Shown here: positions 27,106-35,966 of the stretch, piece after piece
How the letters are laid out: each line of letters starts with the position of its first letter
How positions within the stretch are numbered: the first letter of the stretch is position 1
Assembly: GCF_030161435.1 (NCBI RefSeq)
Contig: NZ_BSSV01000002.1
Span: 434,001 to 498,000, forward strand
DNA from: Thalassotalea loyana
GTDB taxonomy: Bacteria; Pseudomonadota; Gammaproteobacteria; Enterobacterales; Alteromonadaceae
DNA: 64,000 bases
Direction of reading: 5' to 3'
The notes under the pieces: model-generated
Seen by the model: the letters and a program-made list of their open reading frames with translations, nothing else
What the model was told of the DNA's origin: nothing
Databases searched by the model: none
Translations under genes and position numbers: made by a program

Positions 27106-27999
27106 ATGCCCAATGAAATACTGATGAAAGACATTACAGAGCCAACATTGAGTAAATTTGAATTGCACCTAAACGTAGAGAGTGCAGACACAAACGCCCT
27201 TGAATTATTAAAAACTCACTGTGAGTTGCCAGTCAGCCAAATCAAGGCAGCGGTGGCTAAAGGTGCACTTTGGTTAGAAAAAGGCAAATCTGTAAAACGT
27301 TTTAGACGCATAAAAAAAGCGCTAGCGCCCAACAATAAGCTTCACTTTTATTTCGACGAAAAAATCCTCAACCAAGAAGTAGAAGACGCCATTTTACTTG
27401 CCGACTACGATGACTATAGCATTTGGTATAAACCCTATGGCATGTTGTCACACGGTTCAAAATGGAGTGAGCACACCACTATAACGCGTTTCGTCAGCGA
27501 GTTTTTTGAGCATCAACGCCCTGTTTTCTTAGTACATCGTTTAGATAGAGCCGCTCAAGGAATCATTGTTGTTGCTCACACTAAATCAGCAACACGTGAA
27601 CTTGCTAAGCTTTTCGAGCACCACAATCTCACCAAAGTCTATTGGGCGATATGTCATAACAATACGCTTGAAAATCAGGCGAAAATCATCGAACTTCCAA
27701 TTGATGAAAAACCTGCTAAATCAACGGTTGAGGCAATCAACTATAAGGTTCAAGACAATATCACGCTGGTCTCAATTAACATTGAAACCGGTAGGAAACA
27801 TCAAATACGCAAACATTTAGCCAGTATAAACATGCCTATCGTTGGCGATAGGCTTCATGGCCATGCAATATCAGATAGCGAAACCAATCTTCAACTTTGT
27901 GCTGTCCACCTCAGCTTTAGCTGCCCAATCACGGAACGTGAGGTGAACATTAACCTCCCAGAAAACCTCAAACCTAACATTCAAGACATTCAGTTATGA
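27106..27999 (+). CDS. RluA family pseudouridine synthase
   Basis: A 297-residue RNA pseudouridine synthase. The catalytic Asp lies in VHRLDRAAQGIIV; other family motifs are the KPYGMLSH substrate loop, ATRELAKLFEHHNLTKVYWAI and the C-terminal ETGRKHQIRKHLASINMPIVGD. An S4-like N-terminal region (VSQIKAAVAKGALWLEKG) is present. Which RNA site is modified cannot be told; the overall plan is close to TruC/RluA-type enzymes acting on tRNA or 23S rRNA. Confidence 0.88.
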   Translation: MPNEILMKDITEPTLSKFELHLNVESADTNALELLKTHCELPVSQIKAAVAKGALWLEKGKSVKRFRRIKKALAPNNKLHFYFDEKILNQEVEDAILLADYDDYSIWYKPYGMLSHGSKWSEHTTITRFVSEFFEHQRPVFLVHRLDRAAQGIIVVAHTKSATRELAKLFEHHNLTKVYWAICHNNTLENQAKIIELPIDEKPAKSTVEAINYKVQDNITLVSINIETGRKHQIRKHLASINMPIVGDRLHGHAISDSETNLQLCAVHLSFSCPITEREVNINLPENLKPNIQDIQL

Positions 28000-28002
28000 T
28001 CA

Positions 28003-28031
28003 AAAAAGCCCACTAAAAAGCGGGCTTTATA
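28003..28031. terminator. Intrinsic terminator between convergent genes
   Basis: Stem AAAGCCC / GGGCTTT (28005-28028, one mismatch further inside) with a T-rich tail to one side and A6 to the other, between the pseudouridine synthase and dapA. Confidence 0.65.
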
Positions 28032-28051
28032 TCATGACAATACGGTTGCTT

Positions 28052-28963
28052 TTACGCTAAATAAATAAAGTCGTTATCTTCTAATTGATTTAACTGATCA
28101 CCTACAAGATCTTCCTTTGCAAAAGCAGAAAGTAGCTCAACACCCTGCTTTCGTTGTTCCGTCGTTAACGCAGTATAAGGTAATCTGAATACAGGCGAAA
28201 CTGCACCAGTCATTGCTAACGCAGTATTGATTGAAATAGGATTTGGCTCGCAAAATAACCAAGAGATCATTGGTTGCATCTTGTCATTCAGCTCTGACGC
28301 ATCTTTGTCGTCCATGAGTTTTCTCATCAAACCAGGGGCTATATTAGCGGTTACAGACATAACGCCATGAGAGTTCGCTTTATGTCGACCTTCAAATGCT
28401 TCATCGTCATTACCTGACCAACACGCAATACCCTGTGCTTCATACGCCGCAATACGATCGTTACCAGCACACTCTTTCATCCCAATAAAATTAGGATGAT
28501 CTGATATTTGAGCAATCATTTCCGGTGTCACATCTTGGCCAGTACGACCTGGTACGTTATAGATAAATACAGGACCTAATGGTAGGACTTTCTTGAAGTG
28601 CTCGATAACACCTTGATCAGATGTTCGCCCGTAATACGGGTTAATTTGTAATGCTGCGTCCATCCCGCTGGCAAAGCCATATTCGGTCGCTTTAATTGCT
28701 TCACGAGTGTTATTACTACCGGTATTTCCAATGATAATTAAGCGGTCACCAAATTTATTGGCACTATGGGCAATAAGCATTAAATGCTCTTCCCAATTCA
28801 TGAGTTGACCTTCGCCTGTGGTACCACCTACGATTATCCCTTCAACTCCACCAGCAATTTGTTGCTCAACAAGCTGGTCATAAGTTTGTAAATCAATTTC
28901 GCCTTGGTTGTTATAAGGAGTTTTAATTGCAGTAATTAAACTTGCTGCCTTTAAGCGCTTCAT
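28052..28963 (-). CDS. dapA: 4-hydroxy-tetrahydrodipicolinate synthase, plant-type
   Basis: DapA condenses pyruvate with aspartate semialdehyde, the first step toward lysine and diaminopimelate. The 303-residue protein has Thr48/Thr49 in GGTTGEG, Tyr135 and Arg140 in IYNVPGRTG, and the Schiff-base Lys163 in GMKECAGN. Several stretches match plant chloroplast enzymes as I remember them rather than E. coli DapA: EGQLMNWEEHLMLI, GNTGSNNTREAIKATE, NPYYGRTS, WSGNDDE, TANIAPGLMRKLM and WLFCEPNPISINTALA. Residues Trp57, Ser83, Glu88 and Ala92 sit where plant enzymes bind inhibitory lysine. The frame opens at a TTG (28996); the ATG at 28963 is preferred. Upstream is a short unknown gene. Confidence 0.9.
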   Translation of the reverse strand: MKRLKAASLITAIKTPYNNQGEIDLQTYDQLVEQQIAGGVEGIIVGGTTGEGQLMNWEEHLMLIAHSANKFGDRLIIIGNTGSNNTREAIKATEYGFASGMDAALQINPYYGRTSDQGVIEHFKKVLPLGPVFIYNVPGRTGQDVTPEMIAQISDHPNFIGMKECAGNDRIAAYEAQGIACWSGNDDEAFEGRHKANSHGVMSVTANIAPGLMRKLMDDKDASELNDKMQPMISWLFCEPNPISINTALAMTGAVSPVFRLPYTALTTEQRKQGVELLSAFAKEDLVGDQLNQLEDNDFIYLA

Positions 28964-28982
28964 CTTGTTCTCGTTTTTGGAA

Positions 28983-29363
28983 TTAACAAAGTCCAACGTT
29001 CTGTGTTAAACGTCGTAAAATAAATTCTTCTTGTGTTTCGACATGCTGATATACAAACACATGGCTATCTAGCATGTTAACTTGGTAGGCATGATAATTG
29101 TTTTCGTTGTTAAGATCAGCTGCAAAATGCTCATTTTCAACAAATTCACTTTTCGTTATTGTAAAGTGAATGTTACCGACTAGCCCCCAATCGCCAAACT
29201 CAATAATTTCGTCAATTAATTCGCCCGCTTTGTTTTGGCGAACAAATCGAAACTCGAAACTACCGTCAGCTGACATGGTGGCAAATTCACTTAAGCTGTT
29301 GCCATCTTCATCGGTGGTGGTTGAAAACCATTCGCCAATGAGTAAATCTCTACTATATGACAC
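28983..29363 (-). CDS. Hypothetical protein, translationally coupled to the upstream gene
   Basis: A 126-residue acidic, soluble, probably beta-rich protein (SRDLLIGEWFSTTTDEDGN, DGSFEFRFVRQN, EFILRRLTQN) with a layout reminiscent of small lipocalin-like or DUF proteins that begin with LxGxW; no family is claimed. A GTG at 29363 shares its G with the TAG of the preceding solute-binding-like gene. A second in-frame GTG at 29375 would add four residues. Either way it is translated together with its neighbour. dapA follows after 19 bases. Confidence 0.6.
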   Translation of the reverse strand: MSYSRDLLIGEWFSTTTDEDGNSLSEFATMSADGSFEFRFVRQNKAGELIDEIIEFGDWGLVGNIHFTITKSEFVENEHFAADLNNENNYHAYQVNMLDSHVFVYQHVETQEEFILRRLTQNVGLC

Positions 29364-30130
29364 TATTCGTCCCACTCTTCTTTAATTTGATACTTCTTCT
29401 TGAGGGATTCAATCAGCTCTCTTTCCTGCTTTATAAACGCGTTAAACTCGTAAATTATTTCCGCGTGAGTATTAGTCGACAGGTGATAAGTATATTGCTC
29501 GTGAAAGATATTTTTCGCTAGTACGATTTGGCCTTGCTTATTCATTTTTTGTAATTGGTAACGAATAACATTGCTATCAATATTCGTTGCTTGAACATTT
29601 TGACTCAACATATGCCTAATAATACCAACAGGAGAGCGCTCTTCATGAAGTGTTACTTGGCCTTGGTTGATCTCTTCTAGCCACAACGTAGGATGAAAAT
29701 CACGAATCGTCATCAATGATTGGACACGAGGCTTTTCAATTTGTGCATTAGGCTTTAGCACATAGGTGCCGGCCATTAACGTTAGCACAGGATCGCTAAA
29801 CGTGAGGTTGAGAGACGCACCACCATCGGATCGCCACCGCATATTATCTGGAAACTTAAAGTCGATATTATGATCAATGAACCATTTATCAAATCGCTTA
29901 ATCGGTAGAGCAACAAAACGATATTTATAATTTTTGTGTTCAAAGAACGCCGTTAAAATATCAAACGCAAAGCTAGGTTGGCGCATTTGTTCACGGTTAA
30001 AATTGAACAACGGGTAATAATTGACATCTTCAACGCCGATAACGAATTCCTGCTCCTGTGCTCGGGCACCAAAGTGGAACAGCACCATTATCGCAATCGC
30101 AAAACTCAATAAAAAAGCATGTCGAGACAT
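29363..30130 (-). CDS. Periplasmic solute-binding-like protein, orphan
   Basis: A 255-residue protein with a signal peptide (about 1-24, ending GARA). The mature chain has the plan of a diverged amino-acid-type solute-binding protein: FVIGVEDVNYYPLFNF, FDILTAFFEHKNYKYRFVALP, LTFSDPVLTLMAGTYVL and a domain-crossover region near SPVGIIRHML. No ABC transporter genes adjoin. It is the first gene of a group with the small coupled gene and perhaps dapA. Ligand unknown. Confidence 0.68.
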   Translation of the reverse strand: MSRHAFLLSFAIAIMVLFHFGARAQEQEFVIGVEDVNYYPLFNFNREQMRQPSFAFDILTAFFEHKNYKYRFVALPIKRFDKWFIDHNIDFKFPDNMRWRSDGGASLNLTFSDPVLTLMAGTYVLKPNAQIEKPRVQSLMTIRDFHPTLWLEEINQGQVTLHEERSPVGIIRHMLSQNVQATNIDSNVIRYQLQKMNKQGQIVLAKNIFHEQYTYHLSTNTHAEIIYEFNAFIKQERELIESLKKKYQIKEEWDE

Positions 30131-30275
30131 CGAAGACCTAGCGGCTGATAGAAGAACGAGTCAAGTTTAACACTTGTCATTAGTATTCAGCAAAATTAAT
30201 CCGGTGTGACCTGATAGTAATGGTCATTTCGCGCTTAATAACCTAAAGTACCCAAACTAATAAAAAGGACGAGTT

Positions 30276-31571
30276 ATGACGACATTGAATGTACAACTGT
30301 TGATGACTGGCAACGAATTAATGTCGGGGGACATTGTTGACAGTAATTCAGCATTTATTGCAAACGAGTTGAAGAGTTTGGGAGTAACCGTTAGCCGCAT
30401 GGTAACCGTTGCTGATGAATTAACCACTTTAGTGAATGAGATAACCCAAATAAGCCTACAAAGTGATGTGTTAGTCATCAATGGGGGCTTAGGTCCAACA
30501 ACTGATGATTTAACAGCACAAGCATTAGCTCAAGCAGCTAATCTGCCGATCTGCCAACACCCAGATGCATACCAGCATTTAACGTCATGGTGTGAAAAGC
30601 GAAATGCGAAATTATCTCCAGCTAATTTAAAACAAGCCATGCTGCCACAACACTGTGAAGTCGTTGCCAATTCAATTGGCTCAGCTGTCGGCTTTGCTTT
30701 AACACTAAATAATTGCTTAATTATCTGCACGCCTGGTGTACCAAAAGAATTTAAACTCATGGTGCGAAATGAAGTTTTACCAAGAGTTAGCACCCTAATT
30801 GGTGATGCAGAGCAGTTTTATACCAAACGCATGCAAGTCTTCGGATATGGTGAATCAGGCTTACAACAATTAATATCTGATAAATTACCCGATTGGCCAG
30901 AAGCATTAGAAATAGGCTTTCGTGCCTCGATGCCACTCCTTGAGTTAAAGGTGACTTATACTACAAGCTATCCCGAAACTGAGCGACAAGTATGGTTTAA
31001 CAAATTATATGCATTGTTAGGCGATCATATTGTCCATCATATTGAAGATCATCCGTCATCACTGTCTCAAGTGATTAATTCACTCCTTGATGAGCGTAAT
31101 CTGACTCTGACTACAGCCGAGTCATGTACCGGAGGTTTAATTGCTAGCCAAATAACCCAAATTGCAGGTGCATCTGCTAACTTTCATGCGGGCTTTGTTA
31201 CCTACTCTAATCAGATGAAACATCAATTGCTGAATGTGAGCAATGAAACGTTGGCTGAATATGGCGCGGTGAGCGAACAAACAGTAAGAGAGATGCTACA
31301 AGGCGCCTTAACAGTTTCGGGTTCAGACCTTGGCATTTCCGTCTCAGGAATTGCAGGCCCGTCAGGTGGTACAGATGACAAACCCGTAGGTACGGTTTGG
31401 ATTGCTTGGGGGAATCGAGAAAACATAAACACAGTCCAGTGTTTAGTACCCGGCAGTAGGTGGTACTTCCAGCAAGCAGTGTCGGCAATTAGCCTTGATT
31501 TAATCAGAAGATTTATCTTAAATATTAATGAGACGCCACGTTATTTGATTGATAGAGCTGTAAAGAAATAG
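30276..31571 (+). CDS. cinA: CinA family protein: MoCF-like plus nicotinamide-nucleotide amidohydrolase domains
   Basis: A 431-residue two-domain protein. Residues 1-170 form the molybdopterin-binding-like domain ([41 protein letters not shown]), linked in this family to ADP-ribose hydrolysis. Residues about 265-425 are the PncC domain that deamidates nicotinamide mononucleotide in NAD salvage: [48 protein letters not shown]-type region ([12 protein letters not shown]). AAAGGACGAG precedes the ATG. It is a single gene divergent from the solute-binding-like gene. Confidence 0.9.
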   Translation: [431 protein letters not shown]

Positions 31572-31763
31572 TTGCAGTTCTATTGAAATACAAATTAACG
31601 CATAGTATTTTTTTTAGTATATCGGCGAAATGTCGTTGCTTAACCTATAATTTATTTATATATTCATAAAGTTAAGTAAGCCAGCCGTGTTATGTATTTG
31701 TTAAGGCATAACCGAAAATATTGATAAAAAACCATGGCTTAAACGTTATCTTGGAGCTCTATT

Positions 31764-32090
31764 TTGTTAGATAAAAACTTTATCACAAGTGGTCGAAATA
31801 CCATTATTCACAAGATCAGAAAGATCGATTTAATTATAACCAATGGTGCTCATAAGCCTGTTATCGTTACTCACACAGGTTTAGCTCCATACAGCGGCGT
31901 TATCCCAAGAAAAAAATCTGAAGCTAAAAAAGCCTACCAAGAAGTGATTGATTTAACATCAATTGATATTTTTGGCGAAGAGAAAAAACTCGTTTTTGTA
32001 CAGGCTCTTGATAACAAAGAGTACAAAATCGATTACACCAAGGAAGACACACCAGCTTTTATTAAGATTCATCAAGAGAACTATATTTAA
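31764..32090 (+). CDS. Hypothetical 108-residue protein upstream of fapA
   Basis: A soluble basic protein (IHKIRKIDLIITNGAHKPVIVTH, RKKSEAKKAYQEVIDLTS, KLVFVQALDNKEYKIDYTKED) without signal peptide or membrane segment. No family recognised. The start is TTG at 31764, fixed by GGAG at 31753-31756 with seven bases spacing; no in-frame ATG exists nearby. It precedes the FapA gene by 27 bases, so the pair is probably co-transcribed and may work together. Confidence 0.6.
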   Translation: MLDKNFITSGRNTIIHKIRKIDLIITNGAHKPVIVTHTGLAPYSGVIPRKKSEAKKAYQEVIDLTSIDIFGEEKKLVFVQALDNKEYKIDYTKEDTPAFIKIHQENYI

Positions 32091-32117
32091 AAAGCTAGGT
32101 CGGCAGAGGTAAGATAA

Positions 32118-33806
32118 ATGACCACAGCGAGTTTAGTCAGTAACGATAACAATAATATAGATCTAGTACTAACTCCGGAAAAATCCAGTACACCGATTTC
32201 AGAGCTCGATATTTATGACTTAATTGATAGTTCTGAATACGGTGACCTTTTCTTAGTAACCAACAATGTAAAAAACGCCATAGCGGAAATGAACGACGTG
32301 CTAAAGTCGTTGCCTGCCAACCAGACAGGTAGGGAAATTCGCTACGAAGTATTACAACGCATTGACGCTACTGCTAAAGCCAAAATTGAAAATGATGAAA
32401 TGCAAGCAAGCATTGAAATCACGGCTGCGCAAGGTGGCGCCCACTTATCTGCTAAAGCCATATTAGACTTTGCAAAAGAGCAAGGTATCGTTAAAGGATT
32501 CATCAAAGAGCAACTCATCTCACTTGCACAATCTGCAGCACGAGCAGAGCCGAGTGCTCAAGTCACCAAAATAATCGCGAAAGGCAAGCCAGCACAAAAC
32601 GGTAAAGATACTAAGATCAAAATGCTGGTAGAAAGTGCGCAATCTCGTATTCTCAAGCCTCAAGCACGAGAAGACGGCACAGTTGATATGCGAAACCTTG
32701 GCGATATCATCTGCGTAAAAGCTGGCGATCCACTTGCTCAACGTATTCCTTTTACCATGGGTATTGAAGGCTATACGGTGACAGGTAAACCTCTACAGCC
32801 AACCCCCGGCGAAGATTGTCAATTAGAAGTTGGTGAAGGAACTGTCTTAAGTCCTAAAAACAATAACGTCTTGATTTCAACACTCGTTGGACTACCTAAG
32901 ATCATCAACAATGGTATGACTGTTGAAGAAGTCTATAAGGTTAATAATGTCGATATTGGTTCAGGTCATATAAAGTTCGAAGGCAATGTCATTATTGAAG
33001 GTGATGTAAAAGAGAGCATGAAGGTCATTGCCTCAGGCGATATCACCGTAGGCGGGTTTGTCGAATCAGCGACACTACAAGCTGGTGGTGACGTCATTAT
33101 TCAAAAAGGCATCATTGGTAAGAAACAAGAAGTAGAGACCAACAATGTTGATGATATAAAGATGTCAGCATTTATCAGTGCTAAAGGCTCAATTCATGCT
33201 ACCTACTGCCAATATGCGGAGCTCATCGCTAAGACAGACATCACAATTGAAAACCAATTAATGCATAGCATTGTAACGCTTGGGGGCAAGCTTTGGGTTG
33301 GCCAGGAAGATAAACTCAACGGTAAGCTAATTGCCGGCCACATTAGCGCTGGTACATCTGTTCATGCTGGAAGTATTGGTGCATCAGCAGGAAGTAACAC
33401 CTTTATTACCTTTGCAAAGCAAGTTGAGCGATTTAAACAACGTATAGAAAATGTTGATTTGAAGATTCAAGACGAGAACGCCAAAACACAAGAACTCAAA
33501 GGTGCCGCTGACCGCCTTCGTCAACTACCTAAAGAACGTGCAGATAAAGAAATGTTGGCAAAAGTCATTAAAACGTATCAGTACCATGCAAGTACCCTAG
33601 GTGATCTTCATTTCGAAAAAGAACGTGAAGAACAAGCCCTGCAACTCTTTATGGAAAGCGTTTATGTTGAAGGGAGAGAAAGGATATATCATGGTGTTGA
33701 AGTTCGTGTCGGCGACTTTTTCGAACGCTCTCGCCGAGAATACGGCCCAAGTAAGATTTTTTACCGTGAACGAAAGGTTATTTTTGATCCAATCGTAAAT
33801 AACTAA
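32118..33806 (+). CDS. FapA family protein (DUF342)
   Basis: A 562-residue protein of the DUF342/FapA family (PF03961). The N-terminal half contains VTGKPLQPTPGEDCQLEVGEGT; the centre is a right-handed beta-helix of short repeats (KFEGNVIIEGDVKESMKVIASGDI in two parts, GFVESATLQAGGDVIIQKGIIG, FISAKGSIHATYCQYAELIAKTDI); the C-terminal part is a coiled coil (about residues 435-510) and a final EVRVGDFFERSRREYGPS. In Vibrio, FapA was linked to flagellar assembly and polar signalling, but no flagellar gene is near here. Cytoplasmic. Confidence 0.85.
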   Translation: MTTASLVSNDNNNIDLVLTPEKSSTPISELDIYDLIDSSEYGDLFLVTNNVKNAIAEMNDVLKSLPANQTGREIRYEVLQRIDATAKAKIENDEMQASIEITAAQGGAHLSAKAILDFAKEQGIVKGFIKEQLISLAQSAARAEPSAQVTKIIAKGKPAQNGKDTKIKMLVESAQSRILKPQAREDGTVDMRNLGDIICVKAGDPLAQRIPFTMGIEGYTVTGKPLQPTPGEDCQLEVGEGTVLSPKNNNVLISTLVGLPKIINNGMTVEEVYKVNNVDIGSGHIKFEGNVIIEGDVKESMKVIASGDITVGGFVESATLQAGGDVIIQKGIIGKKQEVETNNVDDIKMSAFISAKGSIHATYCQYAELIAKTDITIENQLMHSIVTLGGKLWVGQEDKLNGKLIAGHISAGTSVHAGSIGASAGSNTFITFAKQVERFKQRIENVDLKIQDENAKTQELKGAADRLRQLPKERADKEMLAKVIKTYQYHASTLGDLHFEKEREEQALQLFMESVYVEGRERIYHGVEVRVGDFFERSRREYGPSKIFYRERKVIFDPIVNN

Positions 33807-33889
33807 CGCTTTAGCTCATTTTTACCAAATTTATTTGTCGTCAATTAATGAGTTTTGCTATTCTGCAAAAAAATTGTTTGGTGATATTG

Positions 33890-34672
33890 ATGAAATTTTT
33901 ACGCGCTTGCACGCTCGTTTTGCCGTTTATTGCAACCCCTGCACTAGCAGAGCACTGCTCTGTTAATTTCAATTACGGTGTCATTATAGACCCTACTCAT
34001 ATTCGTAATCTGGACAAAGGTATTACTAACGTTCAGATTACCAATAATGAACAGCTGTTTATTCACGGCCGAGAAATTCAATTAACGACAAGCCAGAAAG
34101 AAGCACTTGCTCAATACAGCAATGGCATTCGCGAGCATGTGCCTGAGATTGTTTCTATTGCTATTGAGGGAGTCGATATCGGCCTCAAAGCGGTCAACAA
34201 ATTAGTAGGCGGTTTAACCGGCGAAAATAGTGAATCACATCAAAAATTACAAGAAAACTTCGATGAATTACATTGGCGTATGCGTCGTCGATTTAATCAT
34301 TCAGATGATAGTTACTACGTAGCGCCACAGGATTTTAATGATTTCGATGAAATATTTGCTGGAGAATTTGAGCAGGAAATAAAAGAAATCGTGGCGTCAT
34401 CCGTTGGCACCATTTTACTTGCTGTTGGTAAAGCGATGACTGCACAAGAAGAAGGTGAAATGGAAGATAGAATGGCAAATTTTGACCAACACCTATCTGA
34501 ATTAGGCCAAGAAATCGAATTAGATATCAGTGAGAAGACAAAAGTCATCGAAACTAAGGCGAGCGAATTCTGTAAAAAGTTAATTGAGCTAGATGAGCGA
34601 GAAACTCGTCTCCAGCAACAGATACCTGAGTTACTACCATACAATTTAATATCTACCGACAACCATCATTAA
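33890..34672 (+). CDS. YggN family exported protein (DUF2884)
   Basis: A 260-residue protein with a signal peptide (MKFLRACTLVLPFIATPALA) and the DUF2884/YggN layout: EHCSVNFNYGVIIDPTHIR, NEQLFIHGREIQLTTSQKEAL, a helical region and a long C-terminal coiled coil ending ERETRLQQQIPELLPYN. Periplasmic, function unknown. The frame opens at 33848, but the Met at residue 15 (base 33890, GGTGAT upstream) starts exactly at the signal peptide. Confidence 0.8.
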   Translation: MKFLRACTLVLPFIATPALAEHCSVNFNYGVIIDPTHIRNLDKGITNVQITNNEQLFIHGREIQLTTSQKEALAQYSNGIREHVPEIVSIAIEGVDIGLKAVNKLVGGLTGENSESHQKLQENFDELHWRMRRRFNHSDDSYYVAPQDFNDFDEIFAGEFEQEIKEIVASSVGTILLAVGKAMTAQEEGEMEDRMANFDQHLSELGQEIELDISEKTKVIETKASEFCKKLIELDERETRLQQQIPELLPYNLISTDNHH

Positions 34673-34884
34673 AAGTTAGCCGTTATCCAAACTTTACGAC
34701 AATTTCTGGCGACATGAGTACAGTCTCGTTTAAGTCAATAAGCGTTCAATACGTCTATGTGAAAATAATATTCGTGTTTATAAGGAGTCGCTGTGCTTGA
34801 TTGTACAGCGTTTCACATCAGCCTTTACAAGACTGATGAAGCAAGCGACACTTAGCGTATTTAAAGCTCAAACCAACAACTAAC

Positions 34885-35838
34885 ATGCACGCTGTATTTT
34901 TAGATAGTCAAACCTTTCACTCTAGTATCAAATTCACGGTAATTGAAAACGTTGTAGACTCGTTAACTTGCTTCCCATTAACTCATCCAAATCAAATAGT
35001 AGAGAGAGCGAAAAACGCCGATATTATTATCACGAATAAAGTGGTCTTAACGGCGAGTATTCTCGATCAGCTACCTAAATTAACACTCATTTGTATTAGT
35101 GCAACAGGTACTAACAACGTTGACTTAGTCGCGGCAAGAGCAAGAGGTATCACAGTAACAAATGTGAGTGGATATGCAGACCAAGCAGTTAGTCAGTACG
35201 TACTATCTCAAATATTAAATTACTTCAGTAACATCACGTCTCACAACCAAGTAACAACAAATAATACATGGCAAGAGAGCCCTACTTTCTGTGTTCATGG
35301 AAAAGGCATGACTGAACTTCAGGGTAAAACCTTAGGTATTTTAGGCTATGGCAGTCTTGGAAAAGCTGTCGGACAACTGGCAACTGCCTTTGGTATGAAA
35401 CTGTTAGTTTCCGAACGACCAGAGTCGATAACCACTAGGGAAGGTAGAGTTAGCTTCGAGCGCATGTTGTCGGAATCTGATATCGTGACATTACATTGCC
35501 CTCAAACACCAGAAACAACAAACCTAATAAATCAGTCTGCTCTAGAAAAAATGCAAGCGCATGCGTTATTAATTAATACGGCGCGCGGTGGCATTGTCGA
35601 TAGTCAGGCCTTAGCAAATGCCCTTAAAAAAAGAGCTATCGCCCATGCGATTCTCGATGTCTTAGAACAAGAACCGCCGCCAAGAGACCACCCTTTACTG
35701 GATTCACACATTACAAATGTCACCATAACGGCTCACATTGCTTGGGCAAGCTTTGAGGCGCAAGAAAGATTACTTACGCTGCTAGCAAAAAACATTGTTG
35801 ATTTTAGCAACGATATACCAACGAATATCGTCAACTAA
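34885..35838 (+). CDS. D-isomer-specific 2-hydroxyacid dehydrogenase, hydroxypyruvate reductase-like
   Basis: A 317-residue NAD(P)-dependent dehydrogenase. The cofactor loop is LGILGYGSLGKAVGQLA near residues 149-165. Active-site residues are visible: Arg in NTARGGIVD, Glu in DVLEQEPPPRDHPLL and His in VTITAHIAWAS. The CISATGTNNVD stretch is typical of glycerate dehydrogenase/hydroxypyruvate reductase (HprA), which is the best guess for substrate. It stands alone, with 212 bases upstream that hold no convincing gene. Confidence 0.87.
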   Translation: MHAVFLDSQTFHSSIKFTVIENVVDSLTCFPLTHPNQIVERAKNADIIITNKVVLTASILDQLPKLTLICISATGTNNVDLVAARARGITVTNVSGYADQAVSQYVLSQILNYFSNITSHNQVTTNNTWQESPTFCVHGKGMTELQGKTLGILGYGSLGKAVGQLATAFGMKLLVSERPESITTREGRVSFERMLSESDIVTLHCPQTPETTNLINQSALEKMQAHALLINTARGGIVDSQALANALKKRAIAHAILDVLEQEPPPRDHPLLDSHITNVTITAHIAWASFEAQERLLTLLAKNIVDFSNDIPTNIVN

Positions 35839-35906
35839 AACAGTAACCCATTGAATTTAAAGGATTGTCATCTTGTGTCGGCAAACTGTCGTAGGAAAAA
35901 CCTAGC

Positions 35907-35951
35907 CAACGAGTATCAAAAAAACAATATTGGTCTCGTTGTTTTCGATAC
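35907..35951 (+). promoter_or_regulatory. Interlocking hairpins just before an HTH gene
   Basis: Stem 1 is CAACGAG (35907-35913) with CTCGTTG (35935-35941). Stem 2 is GTATC (35913-35917) and AAAACAA (35921-35927) with TTGTTTT (35939-35945) and GATAC (35947-35951). They share bases and exclude one another. The ribosome site GAGGA of the next gene begins five bases later, so either stem could affect translation. No known family. Confidence 0.35.
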
Positions 35952-35966
35952 CATTGAGGAAGAAAT

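Noticed and set aside
34793-34855. 20-codon frame (GTG) with AGGAG upstream, before the hydroxyacid dehydrogenase gene
   Set aside because: Too short, no regulatory codon run and no terminator after it; could be a chance ribosome-site match.
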